From: Bifidobacterium ramosum
GTDB lineage: Bacteria; Actinomycetota; Actinomycetes; Actinomycetales; Bifidobacteriaceae
Assembly: GCF_009299505.1 (NCBI RefSeq)
Contig: NZ_WBSM01000001.1
Coordinates: 434,001-498,000, forward strand
DNA length: 64,000 nucleotides
Direction of reading: 5' to 3'
The notes beneath the pieces were generated by a model, which had not been told where the DNA came from, did no database searches, and saw only the letters and a program-made list of their open reading frames with translations. How positions within the stretch are numbered: position 1 is the first letter of the stretch; each line of letters opens with the position of its first letter. The position numbers and the translations under genes were made by a program. Of this stretch, positions 42,501 through 50,143 are shown piece by piece.

Positions 42501-42600
42501 ATTGTTTTCTCCTTGATACCTTATTGGATCAAATCTTTGTGGTGTAGGGGAGGAACCCTTCGCATTTGGCGAGGTTCCCTCCCGAACCGTCTGACGGGAA

Positions 42601-44703
42601 TCAGGCGTTGGCCTCGGCGATGGACGCCTCGGCGGCCTCGACCACGTGCTCGGCGGTGATGCCGAGGTCGATCATGTTCTGCGCGCCGTTGCCCTGCAGG
42701 CCGAACTGCTCGATGGAGACCGGCTTGCCGTAGGAGCCGAGGTACTTGTACCACGGCATGGCCACACCGGCCTCGACGGAGACACGGGCCTTGACGGAAG
42801 CCGGAAGCACGGCCTCCTTGTACTCGGCGTCCTGCTCCTCGAACCATTCCATGGACGGGAAGGAGACCACGCGGGCCTTGACGCCCTTGTCGGCGAGGGT
42901 CTTGGCGGCGGCCACGGCCCACTGGACCTCGGAACCGGAGGCCATGATGATGACGTCCGGGGTGCCCTCGGTGTCGACGAGCACGTAGGCGCCCTTCTTG
43001 ACACCGTCCTTGGCCTTGGCGGCGGTCTCGGCGAGCGTCGGCACGCCCTGACGGGTCAGGACCATCGCGGTCGGCAGCGTGTTCTTCTTCTCGAAGAAGT
43101 AGCGGTAGGCCTCGGCGGTCTCGAAGGCGTCGGCCGGGCGGACGACCTCGAGCTGCGGGATCGCGCGGAAGGAGGCCAGATGCTCGATCGGCTGGTGGGT
43201 CGGGCCATCCTCGCCGACGGCGACGGAGTCGTGGGACCAGATGTACAGGTTCGGGATCTCCATGAGGGCGGCCAGACGGACGGCGGCGCGCTCGTAGTCG
43301 GAGAACATGAAGAAGGTACCGCCGAACGGACGGGTGTAGGAGCCCAGCAGGATGCCGTTGGTGATGCAGCCCATGGTGAACTCGCGCACGCCGAAGTGCA
43401 GCTGACGGCCGAACTCGTTGCACACCGGCCACTGCTTGGTGGCGCACTCCGCCGGGGCGAAGGTGGCGGCACCCTTGAGGTCGGTCTTGTTGGAGCCGCC
43501 GAGGTCGGCGGAGCCGCCCCACAGTTCCGGCATGACGGCCGCGATGGCGTTGAGGACGGAGCCGGAGGCGCCACGGGTGGCGACGCCCTTGCCGACCTCG
43601 AAGGTGGCCTCGAGATCATCGAGGGCCTTGTCGAAGCCTTCCGGCAGCTTGCCTTCCTTCAGACGGTCGTACAGGGCGGCCTTGTCCGGGTTGGCCTTGC
43701 GCCATGCCTCGAACTTCTCGTCCCAGGCCTTGTGGGCCTCGAGACCGCGGTCGGCGACCTTGCGGGCGTGGGCGAGGGCCTCCTCGTCGATCTGGAAGGA
43801 CTGCTCCGGATCGTAGCCGAGGACCTTCTTGAGGCCGGCGACGGCCTCGGCGCCCAGCTTGGAGCCGTGCGAGGACGGATCGTTGGTCTTGCCCGGGGTC
43901 GGCCACGCGATGAGGGTGTCGACCTTGATGAGCTTCGGCTGGTCCGGGGCGGCGGCCTCGGCCTTGGCGATCACGTCGGCCAGACCCTCGACGTCCTCCT
44001 TGTAGGAGCCGTCGGGCTGGACGAAGCTGAACTCGTCGGTGTACCAGCCGTAGGCCTGGAAGCGCTTGAGCACGTCCTCGGCCAGCACCAGATTGGTGTC
44101 GCCTTCGATCTGGATGCGGTTGGCGTCGAAGATCACGGTGATGTTGCCGAGCTTCTGGTTGGCGGCCAGGGAGGCGGCCTCGCCGGAGATGCCTTCCTCG
44201 ATGTCGCCTTCACCGCAGATGACCCAGATCTTGTGGTAGAACGGGGAGTCTTCCTTCGGGGTCTCCGGGTCGAGCAGGCCGCGCTGGAAACGCTCGCCGT
44301 AGGCGAAGCCGATGGCCGAGGCGAAGCCCTGGCCCAGCGGGCCGGTGGTCATTTCGATGCCCGGGGTCAGGCCGTACTCCGGGTGGCCCGGGGTGTGGGT
44401 GTCCGCGCCGCCGCGGAAGTGCTTGAGATCGTCCAGGGTCAGGCCGTAGCCGGAGAAGTACAGCTGGACGTACTGGGTGAGGGAGGCGTGGCCACCGGAA
44501 AGGATGAAGCGATCGCGACCTTCCCACTTGGGGTCGTTCGGATCATGCTTGATGAAGTGCTGGTAGAGAGTGTAGGCGATCGGCGCCAGCGAGACGGGGG
44601 AACCGGGGTGGCCGCTTCCTGCCTTCTCGACCGCATCAGCCGAAAGGACCTTGGCCATCTTGATGGCGCGCTCGTCCAGTTCGGTTTCCTTGAATTCGGT
44701 CAT
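42601..44703 (-). CDS. tkt: Transketolase
   Basis: 700 residues. Thiamine-diphosphate enzyme transferring two-carbon units. VEKAGSGHPGSPVSLAP, the cofactor motif GEGDIEEGISGEAASLAANQKLGNITVIFDANRIQIEG, and the pyrimidine-domain segment FMFSDYERAAVRLAALM are clear. GGAAGGAAAA lies upstream of the ATG. Strong codon bias. Its promoter region shares the 378-base gap with hrcA and contains several short palindromes. Confidence 0.97.
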   Translation of the reverse strand: MTEFKETELDERAIKMAKVLSADAVEKAGSGHPGSPVSLAPIAYTLYQHFIKHDPNDPKWEGRDRFILSGGHASLTQYVQLYFSGYGLTLDDLKHFRGGADTHTPGHPEYGLTPGIEMTTGPLGQGFASAIGFAYGERFQRGLLDPETPKEDSPFYHKIWVICGEGDIEEGISGEAASLAANQKLGNITVIFDANRIQIEGDTNLVLAEDVLKRFQAYGWYTDEFSFVQPDGSYKEDVEGLADVIAKAEAAAPDQPKLIKVDTLIAWPTPGKTNDPSSHGSKLGAEAVAGLKKVLGYDPEQSFQIDEEALAHARKVADRGLEAHKAWDEKFEAWRKANPDKAALYDRLKEGKLPEGFDKALDDLEATFEVGKGVATRGASGSVLNAIAAVMPELWGGSADLGGSNKTDLKGAATFAPAECATKQWPVCNEFGRQLHFGVREFTMGCITNGILLGSYTRPFGGTFFMFSDYERAAVRLAALMEIPNLYIWSHDSVAVGEDGPTHQPIEHLASFRAIPQLEVVRPADAFETAEAYRYFFEKKNTLPTAMVLTRQGVPTLAETAAKAKDGVKKGAYVLVDTEGTPDVIIMASGSEVQWAVAAAKTLADKGVKARVVSFPSMEWFEEQDAEYKEAVLPASVKARVSVEAGVAMPWYKYLGSYGKPVSIEQFGLQGNGAQNMIDLGITAEHVVEAAEASIAEANA

Positions 44704-44794
44704 GTCTGTAATTTTCCTTCCAATACTTCGGGCACCACGCGCCCGGCTTATGCCGGGTCATGCGTACCCTCACATTGCTCTTACATAGTAACCG

Positions 44795-44880
44795 CGTGAA
44801 CCGACTTCACGGTGCGATTTTGGCGTGTTTTTGTGACGTTGTGTGCTGTTAGCGTTCACAATGAACGTAAACGATACGTT
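44795..44880. promoter_or_regulatory. Cluster of short palindromes upstream of tkt
   Basis: In the 378-base gap between tkt and hrcA there are three inverted repeats. CGTGAA-CCGAC-TTCACG is at 44795-44811, GTTCA-CAA-TGAAC at 44854-44866, and AACGTA-AACGA-TACGTT at 44864-44880. The first and third share 6-base arms and a 5-base spacer; the last two overlap. GCGTGAAC also occurs twice as a direct repeat, near 44794 and 44880. They look like operators for tkt. Which regulator binds is unknown; LacI-family control of bifidobacterial central metabolism makes that family a candidate. Confidence 0.4.
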
Positions 44881-44982
44881 GCGTGAACAAACGCACAACA
44901 CGGCGTAACCGCAGTCCTCCGTAGCCGTGTCGCGACGGGGTGCAGGGTGGTGAACGAAACGAATACTCTGAGAACGAACGCA

Positions 44983-45009
44983 TTAGCACTCGACACGCGC
45001 GAGTGCTAA
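44983..45009 (+). promoter_or_regulatory. CIRCE operator (HrcA binding site)
   Basis: TTAGCACTC, a 9-base spacer, then GAGTGCTAA: a perfect CIRCE element, 73 bases before hrcA. HrcA bound here represses its own operon and releases it on heat shock. Confidence 0.97.
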
Positions 45010-45081
45010 TACAATAGTCACCGAACATCCCGAACGGGACCATTCGTATCACGTACCCATCACGTACATAAGGAGGCGCGT

Positions 45082-46218
45082 ATGACGCAGTCACGTCGCA
45101 TGCTGGTGCTGCGCGCCGTGGTCGAGGATTACATCCGTTCGCAGGAGCCGATCGGCTCGTCGGCGCTCACCAAAACACATGACCTCGGCGTCAGCTCGGC
45201 GACGGTCCGTAACGATATGGCCGCACTCGAGGACGAGGGTTACCTGATTCAGCCGCATACCTCCGCGGGCCGCATCCCGACGGAAAAGGGGTACCGCTAT
45301 TTCGTGGACCGGCTGGCCACCGTCATGCCGCTGTCCACGGCCCAACGCAACGGCATCGCCACGTTTCTGTCCGGATCGGTGAGCCTGCAGGACACCCTGC
45401 AGCGCGCCGCCCGACTGCTCGCGCAGATCACCGGCCAGATCGCGGTCGTCGCATCGCCGGCGCTGTCCAAGGCCACGTTGCGGCACGTCGAAATCGTGCC
45501 GGTCGGCATGACCATGCTGCTCGCCGTCGTCATCACCGACACCGGACGCGTCGCCCAGCACACGCTCGCCGTACGCACGATGCCGGCCACGGACGACTTG
45601 TCGCGATTCTGCGATGCGGTCAACCGCGAGTGCTCGGCGCAGTCGTTCACGACGGCCGCCGAACGGGTGCGCGCCCTCGCCGACATTCCGCAGTGGCGTG
45701 AGACGGCCGCCGTGGCGGAGGCCCTGGCCGGCGCGTTCGAAGGCATGGCCGACGACGACCGCGCCAGCGAGCTGTACATGGCCGGCGCATCCAAACTGGC
45801 GCACCAGCGCACGGCCGCCGATCTGGCGCCGCTGTTCGATGCGCTCGAGGAACAGGTCGTGCTCATGCGCCTGATGAGCAACCTGAGCGAAGAGGCCGAC
45901 CACGACGGCGTGGGCGTCGCCATCGGTTCGGAGACCCACACGCCCGGACTGCTGCACGCCTCCGTGGTGACCAGCGGGTACGGGCAGTCGCCGCAGAGGA
46001 CGGACGGCGGTGATCCGACCGCTGACCGTGCGGATCATGCGGATAGCGACGGCGAATCGGACATCGTGACGACGCGCGGCGGGGGTACGCCCGTCGCCTT
46101 CGTCGGATCGATCGGACCGACGCACATGGACTACGCCGCGACCATCGCGGCGGTGCGCGCGGTGGCGCGCTACCTGACCGTCTCCCTCGCGCAGGGCGGC
46201 GATCCGGACGACGGCTGA
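45082..46218 (+). CDS. hrcA: Heat-inducible transcription repressor HrcA
   Basis: 378 residues. The N-terminal winged helix contains VVEDYIRSQEPIGSSALTKTHDLGVSSATVRNDMAALEDEGYLIQPHTSAGRIPTEKGYRYFVD, the family's most conserved part. The C-terminal third has an Asp/Gly-rich insert (about residues 305-340) before the conserved VGSIGPTHMDYAATIAAVRAVARYLT. AAGGAGG lies 8 bases before the ATG. Autoregulated through the CIRCE site; first gene of hrcA-dnaJ. Confidence 0.96.
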   Translation: MTQSRRMLVLRAVVEDYIRSQEPIGSSALTKTHDLGVSSATVRNDMAALEDEGYLIQPHTSAGRIPTEKGYRYFVDRLATVMPLSTAQRNGIATFLSGSVSLQDTLQRAARLLAQITGQIAVVASPALSKATLRHVEIVPVGMTMLLAVVITDTGRVAQHTLAVRTMPATDDLSRFCDAVNRECSAQSFTTAAERVRALADIPQWRETAAVAEALAGAFEGMADDDRASELYMAGASKLAHQRTAADLAPLFDALEEQVVLMRLMSNLSEEADHDGVGVAIGSETHTPGLLHASVVTSGYGQSPQRTDGGDPTADRADHADSDGESDIVTTRGGGTPVAFVGSIGPTHMDYAATIAAVRAVARYLTVSLAQGGDPDDG

Positions 46219-46269
46219 CCCAGCCTTATGGCACAATAACTCGCGACCAACAGAATAAAAGGACGGACA

Positions 46270-47421
46270 GTGGCAGACTACTACGAGGTGCTCGGCATCG
46301 AGCGCACGGCGACCGAGGACGAGATCAAGAAGGCCTATCGCAAGATGAGCCGCAAATACCATCCCGACATCGCCGGCCAGGAATTCGAGGAGAAATTCAA
46401 GGAGGTCAACAGCGCGTACGAGGTGCTGTCCGACCCCGACAAGCGCCGCATGTACGATTCGGGCGTCGACCCGAACGATCCGAACGCCGGCGCCGGCGGA
46501 TTCCCGGGCGGCTTCTCCGGCATGGGAGACATGGGCGACATCTTCGGCCAGTTCTTCGGCGGGGCGTTCGGCGGCGGGCAGGGCCCCACGCCGCGCACCC
46601 AGCCCGGCCGCGACGCGCTGGCATCCACGTCCATCGATCTCAAGACCGCCGTGTTCGGTGGCACCGCTCACGTCAAGATCAACACATTTGGCCTGTGCCA
46701 GCAGTGCAGCGGATCGGGCGCGCAGAACGGCTCGCAGCCCGTCACCTGCCCGCAGTGCCACGGCCAGGGATTCACGCAGAAGGTCGTGCGCACGATGCTC
46801 GGCCAGATGATGACCTCCGCCCCGTGCGACCGCTGCGAAGGTCATGGCACGATCATCGAGAATCCGTGCCCGGCGTGCCTCGGCCACGGCCGCGTACGCA
46901 CCACGCGCTCCGTGGGCGTGACGATCCCGGCCGGCATCGGCGACAACACCCGTCTGCGCCTCGCCAACCAGGGCGAGGTCGGCGAAGGCGGCGGCGCGGC
47001 CGGCGACCTCTACATCGACGTGCGCATCAAGCCCGACAAGCAGTTCACCCGCGAGGGCGACGACCTGCACTGCTGGGTGCAGGTACCGATGAGTTGGGCG
47101 GTGCTCGGCCACGACCTCGACATCGAGACGTTCGACGGCCCGCGCACCGTGACCATTCCCGAAGGATGTCAGCAGGAGGACACGGTCACGCTCAAGGGCC
47201 TCGGCGTGGCGCGCATGCGCCAGGCGGGGGAGCGCGGTGATCTCATCGCCCACGTGGCGGTGCGCGTGCCCACCAAGCTCAGCGAGCGCGAACGCCGGCT
47301 CATGGAGGAGTTCGCCGACCTGCACGACGGCGACGCCTCCCACGTGGCGCAAAGCGCCAAGCCCGCGGCCGGCGGACGTGGCAAGGGCTTCTTCTCGAAG
47401 CTCAAGGACGCACTGAGCTGA
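46270..47421 (+). CDS. dnaJ: Chaperone DnaJ (DnaJ2, HrcA regulon)
   Basis: 383 residues, starting at GTG with AAAGGA 7 bases upstream. The J domain with HPD (KYHPDIAG) covers residues 1-70, then a Gly/Phe-rich linker. The four zinc motifs CQQCSGSG, CPQCHGQG, CDRCEGHG and CPACLGHG follow, then the C-terminal substrate domains. This is the copy paired with hrcA, not the dnaK-linked one. The gene is intact, but a prophage begins immediately after its stop codon; dnaJ2 has been described as a prophage attachment locus in bifidobacteria. Confidence 0.95.
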   Translation: MADYYEVLGIERTATEDEIKKAYRKMSRKYHPDIAGQEFEEKFKEVNSAYEVLSDPDKRRMYDSGVDPNDPNAGAGGFPGGFSGMGDMGDIFGQFFGGAFGGGQGPTPRTQPGRDALASTSIDLKTAVFGGTAHVKINTFGLCQQCSGSGAQNGSQPVTCPQCHGQGFTQKVVRTMLGQMMTSAPCDRCEGHGTIIENPCPACLGHGRVRTTRSVGVTIPAGIGDNTRLRLANQGEVGEGGGAAGDLYIDVRIKPDKQFTREGDDLHCWVQVPMSWAVLGHDLDIETFDGPRTVTIPEGCQQEDTVTLKGLGVARMRQAGERGDLIAHVAVRVPTKLSERERRLMEEFADLHDGDASHVAQSAKPAAGGRGKGFFSKLKDALS

Positions 47422-47438
47422 GAACATGTTGGGAAATG

Positions 47439-47477
47439 GCCGCTTTGCCTTACGGGAGTAGGGTTGAGCGGCTTTTT
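47439..47477 (+). terminator. Weak terminator after dnaJ
   Basis: GCCGCT (47439-47444) can pair with AGCGGC (47467-47472), followed by TTTTT. Short stem and a 22-base loop, so only a candidate. It lies in the presumed attachment region. Confidence 0.4.
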
Positions 47478-47518
47478 CCTATTTCGGGGAATTACGTCGG
47501 ATTACGCTGTTTTTCGAA

Positions 47519-47551
47519 AAAATGTGGGCAAAATGTGGGCAAAATGTGGGC
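47519..47551 (+). repeat. Three perfect 11-bp tandem repeats at the prophage edge
   Basis: AAAATGTGGGC is repeated head to tail at 47519-47529, 47530-47540 and 47541-47551, next to the palindrome TTTTTCGAAAAA (47510-47521). Direct repeats of this size beside a phage attachment site resemble arm-type binding sites for a tyrosine integrase or its excisionase. There are no genes between dnaJ and the holin (47422-47638). Confidence 0.6.
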
Positions 47552-47585
47552 ACGGAATCGGCCCAGAAACCATTGCCATATAACG

Positions 47586-47633
47586 CGAAAAGGCCGCCCG
47601 CATCTCCCATGATAGGGGAGTGCGGGCGGCCTT
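47586..47633 (-). terminator. Terminator of the prophage late operon
   Basis: A 13-bp stem (47590-47602 with 47621-47633) is extended inside by CTCCC/GGGAG. On the minus strand the stem end reads CCTTTTCG. It lies 6 bases past the holin stop codon and ends leftward phage transcription before dnaJ. Confidence 0.85.
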
Positions 47634-47638
47634 GTCGT

Positions 47639-47923
47639 CTACTGGTTGGCGATGGTGGCGATGTCCTTGCCGTCGGCGACCTCGGGGATGCCGGCCACGC
47701 TGGTCAGCAGCGAGAGCACCGCGGACAGACCGGCGGTGCCGGCGATGATGCGCCAGTCCACCTGTCCGATCGTGATCGCGCTGGTGCCGACCGCCGCGAC
47801 CGCGGACTGGGCCGCGGTCTTGACCGCGCGCACCGCGGCGGCCTTGACCCACAGGATCAGGTTCTCCGCCTCCCGCTGGTCGATGAGGTCGTCGAGGTCG
47901 GGCTTGCCGTCGTTCTTGGTCAT
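47639..47923 (-). CDS. Phage holin, r1t type
   Basis: 94 residues. Forms the membrane lesion that lets the endolysin act. The charged N-terminus is followed by ILWVKAAAVRAVKTAAQSAVAAVGTSAITIGQVDWRIIAGTAGLSAVLSLLTSVAGIPE, whose two hydrophobic helices and GxxDVDW-like turn match r1t-type holins of Gram-positive phages. AAGGAGG lies 8 bases before the ATG. Last gene of the lysis cassette. Confidence 0.85.
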   Translation of the reverse strand: MTKNDGKPDLDDLIDQREAENLILWVKAAAVRAVKTAAQSAVAAVGTSAITIGQVDWRIIAGTAGLSAVLSLLTSVAGIPEVADGKDIATIANQ

Positions 47924-47925
47924 GG

Positions 47926-48027
47926 TCAGGCCTCCTTGTCGTTGGTGGTGGATGTCTGGCTGATCCGTGTGGTCTTGTCCGGTGTGATGCCGGGCGCAGA
48001 CTGGGCGGAATAGAGTGTGACGGCCAT
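47926..48027 (-). CDS. 33-residue peptide between endolysin and holin
   Basis: A very short frame starting MAVTLYSAQSAPG and ending in a Thr/Ser/Lys-rich tail. Support: AAGGAG 6 bases before the ATG; the ATG overlaps the endolysin stop (TAATG); and the stop is 2 bases before the holin ATG. The spacing strongly suggests translation in the lysis operon. No signal peptide or membrane helix, so it is not an obvious antiholin. Function unknown. Confidence 0.6.
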   Translation of the reverse strand: MAVTLYSAQSAPGITPDKTTRISQTSTTNDKEA

Positions 48028-49052
48028 TACTGCTCCTTCATGGCGTTGAGTTTTTCGGCGACGCGGTCGGCGATGAGGTCGAGCTGCGTGTCCGAGAGGG
48101 TGACGGTGTCGGGCAGGTCGGTCGCGTCGTCCGGGATGCCGGTCAAACGCTTGAGCAGGAGCGTGATCCGGTAGACGCGCTTGTCGAGCCACGACTGGGT
48201 CAGGTCCGGGACAGAGGTCGTGTCGTCGTCGGGGATGCCGGTGAAGCGTTTGAGGGACTGGAGGAGGCGGTAAACGCGCTTGTCGTTGCGCTCCACGCTG
48301 GTCTTGATCTCCCTGGTCGTGGTACGCGTGGTGTTGGCCGCGGTGTCGATGCCGATGATCCTGTCCCTGAGTTTGACGCCGTTGAGGTCGATGTTGACGA
48401 CCGCCTCGGCGATCTGCTGGATGTCCTGTTTGGTTACCATGTCGTTGTCTCCTTTCGCGAGCCGCGTCCACTCGTCGCGGTCTCCATAGAACTTGTCGAG
48501 ATCGAGGTCGCCGTTCCAGCCGGACAGCCGTCCGGTGCCTGAATACTGGCGCATGACGCACGAATATGCGCCCTCGTTCCATGGGCTGTCTTGGTAGCCC
48601 GTCTGCTGCATGCTTGCGTATTGGGCGATCCAGAGCGGGCAGTGCGCACGCACGTCGCCGGGGATCTGGCCAATCGCCGAGGCCTGCACGTACACGAGCG
48701 GCCACACGCCGGTCCGGTCGTGCACGCGGGTGACGAACCGGCGCACCCAGCCGCCGTCCCCCCATGCCTTGTTGCTGCCGGATTCCCAGTCGAGGACGAG
48801 GATCGCGCGGCTGATCCAATCGCCGGCCACGGCGAGGTAATGGTCGGCCTCCATGACGGGATCCGCTCCGGTCGCGTAATGGTACGTGCCGACGAGCCGG
48901 CCCGCGGCCGCGGCTCGGGCGAGGAACCCCTGCATGGTCGGATCCGCGAATCCGACGCCCTCGGACGCCTTCGCGATCACGAAGTCCGACGGGACGGCGG
49001 CGGTATCGAGCCCGGCCTGCCAGTTGCTGATGTCGATGCCTTGCAAAGCCAT
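48027..49052 (-). CDS. Phage endolysin, GH25 lysozyme
   Basis: 341 residues. The N-terminal ~200 residues are a glycoside hydrolase 25 muramidase: GIDISNWQAGLD, VIAKASEGVGFADPT, YHYATG, the catalytic LVLDWESG near residue 85, and LWIAQYAS. The C-terminus contains a 17-residue unit (DKRVYR...LKR.TGIPDD) occurring twice, near residues 259 and 289, probably for wall binding or oligomerisation. No signal peptide, so export depends on the holin. GAAAGGAGA lies before the ATG. Confidence 0.93.
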   Translation of the reverse strand: MALQGIDISNWQAGLDTAAVPSDFVIAKASEGVGFADPTMQGFLARAAAAGRLVGTYHYATGADPVMEADHYLAVAGDWISRAILVLDWESGSNKAWGDGGWVRRFVTRVHDRTGVWPLVYVQASAIGQIPGDVRAHCPLWIAQYASMQQTGYQDSPWNEGAYSCVMRQYSGTGRLSGWNGDLDLDKFYGDRDEWTRLAKGDNDMVTKQDIQQIAEAVVNIDLNGVKLRDRIIGIDTAANTTRTTTREIKTSVERNDKRVYRLLQSLKRFTGIPDDDTTSVPDLTQSWLDKRVYRITLLLKRLTGIPDDATDLPDTVTLSDTQLDLIADRVAEKLNAMKEQ

Positions 49053-49088
49053 TCATTCTCCTTTCCACCCGGATCCCCCGGGCATGAG

Positions 49089-49115
49089 AAAAGCCCGGAG
49101 GCGTCGTGCCTTCGG
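49089..49115 (-). terminator. Terminator upstream of the endolysin gene
   Basis: An 8-bp stem with one mismatch (49095-49102 with 49108-49115) and GCTTTT on the minus strand (Ts at 49089-49092). It lies between the small membrane protein gene and the endolysin gene, so lysis genes may be attenuated relative to tail genes. Confidence 0.55.
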
Positions 49116-49131
49116 ACTGTTTGCTGTTTGG

Positions 49132-49551
49132 TTATTGCTGGTATGTCCAGTCGCATTCGGCCTCGCGGCGCAGGTAGTCGCGGTGCAAGGCCTCGTACCG
49201 GGCGTGCCCGTGCCCGTTGCCGCCGAGCGCGATGTACTCCTTGCCTGCCTCGAGCTGGCGCTCGTGCTGGGTGCGCGAGCGGGTGTGGTTGAACAGTTCG
49301 ATGCGCAGCACATCGAGACGCAGCGCCCTGCGGTCGCGTTCGCTGGCCTCCAATCGCTCGTAGTCGCGGTCGAGCTTGGCCTGCAGGTCGCGGATGGTGC
49401 CCGAGTCGGCCAACGCGCGGTCGAGGTCGCTTCGGGTGAGCGTGTCGCTCATCCTGTCGATGCGGCGCAGCGCCCATCCGGCGACCGTGCCGCCGCACGT
49501 GGTGATCACGGCGATCAGGATGGTCGCCCACACGGGAATGGAATCGGTCAA
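49132..49551 (-). CDS. Small membrane protein with coiled coil (phage)
   Basis: 139 residues. An N-terminal transmembrane helix (VWATILIAVITTCGGTVAGWAL) is followed by a charged, heptad-like region (MSDTLTRSDLDRALADSGTIRDLQAKLDRDYERLEASE). It starts at TTG 49551, fixed by AAGGAGG 8 bases upstream; the nearby ATG is out of frame and closes at once. Could be a second holin-like or lysis-timing protein by position next to the endolysin, but this is only positional. Confidence 0.65.
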   Translation of the reverse strand: MTDSIPVWATILIAVITTCGGTVAGWALRRIDRMSDTLTRSDLDRALADSGTIRDLQAKLDRDYERLEASERDRRALRLDVLRIELFNHTRSRTQHERQLEAGKEYIALGGNGHGHARYEALHRDYLRREAECDWTYQQ

Positions 49552-49585
49552 CGCATGATCCTCCTTGAATGTTGTGGGTATGGGA

Positions 49586-49613
49586 ACGCCCCGGCCGGCG
49601 TGGGCCGGGGCGT
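49586..49613 (-). terminator. Hairpin after the third RBP gene
   Basis: A perfect 11-bp stem, ACGCCCCGGCC (49586-49596) with 49603-49613, and a 6-base loop. It lies 7 bases past the stop codon of the third RBP gene, followed by a poor T tract. Candidate partial terminator. Confidence 0.5.
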
Positions 49614-49619
49614 GTGGTG

Positions 49620-50125
49620 TCAGGCGAGTCTGTCGAGTCTGGGGCGGATCGTCACGTCGAACGCGGTGGGGGTGCGGATCACGATCTGCAACGGATAATT
49701 GCCGCCCTTCAGCGCGAATTGCGGGTTGGCGTTCGTGGCGAGCTTGTCGGCCGTGCCGCTTGGGAACTCGTTGGGCGCGGATAGTTGCACGTATGTCTGG
49801 TCCGGCATGGGTGCCGGCAGGCTGTTCGCGAGAGTGTACGTGCCGGCCGGCAGGCTGACCAGACCGCATCTGAGCACGCAGTACCGGTCCTGTCCCGCGA
49901 CGGGGGTGATTTTGCCGGCGACGTGGATCGCACGCCCCTTATCCGTGAGCGTGGCGGTGACCTCGTCGGCGGCCGGGCCGATCTTCTCGATGCCGGTGAT
50001 GGCGGGCAGCCACGGGACCACGCTCACCGGCACGTCGAGCGTGACGCCTCCCGCGCTGATCGTGACCAGGGTCGCGCCTTCCGTGAGGCCGCGGACGCTA
50101 GCCCCCCCCTAAATGTCTGCGTCAT
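49620..50125 (-). CDS. Putative receptor-binding protein 3, frame interrupted at a G8 tract
   Basis: ATG 50125 with AAGGAGA 8 bases upstream encodes MTQTFRGG and then runs into eight Gs (50102-50109). In the present frame translation ends after 33 residues (stop near 50024). One added G, or a -1 slip, opens a 168-residue protein. That protein has a half Ig-like (Big_2) strand set (LTEGATLVTISAGGVTLDVPVSV) followed by a carbohydrate-binding-like beta domain with LPAGTYTL and a RPRLDRLA end. The tract is five codons from the start, as in classical phase-variable loci. Not a decayed gene: both parts are well preserved. Confidence 0.7.
50102..50109 (-). repeat. G8 homopolymer tract in RBP3
   Basis: Eight Gs on the coding strand, after the codons ATG ACG CAG ACA TTT A. 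Nine Gs would join the start to the long downstream frame. No other run of eight Gs or Cs was noticed outside these three genes. Confidence 0.9.
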
Positions 50126-50143
50126 GATTGTGTCTCCTTGCGT

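Noticed and set aside
42501..42600. Terminator between tkt and tal
   Set aside because: GGGGAGGAACC and GGTTCCCTCCC look complementary but do not align in register over more than a few pairs and lack a T tract, so read-through into tal is more likely.
47519..47551. CRISPR array
   Set aside because: The repeats are 11 bases long and directly adjacent with no spacers; no cas genes occur in the window.
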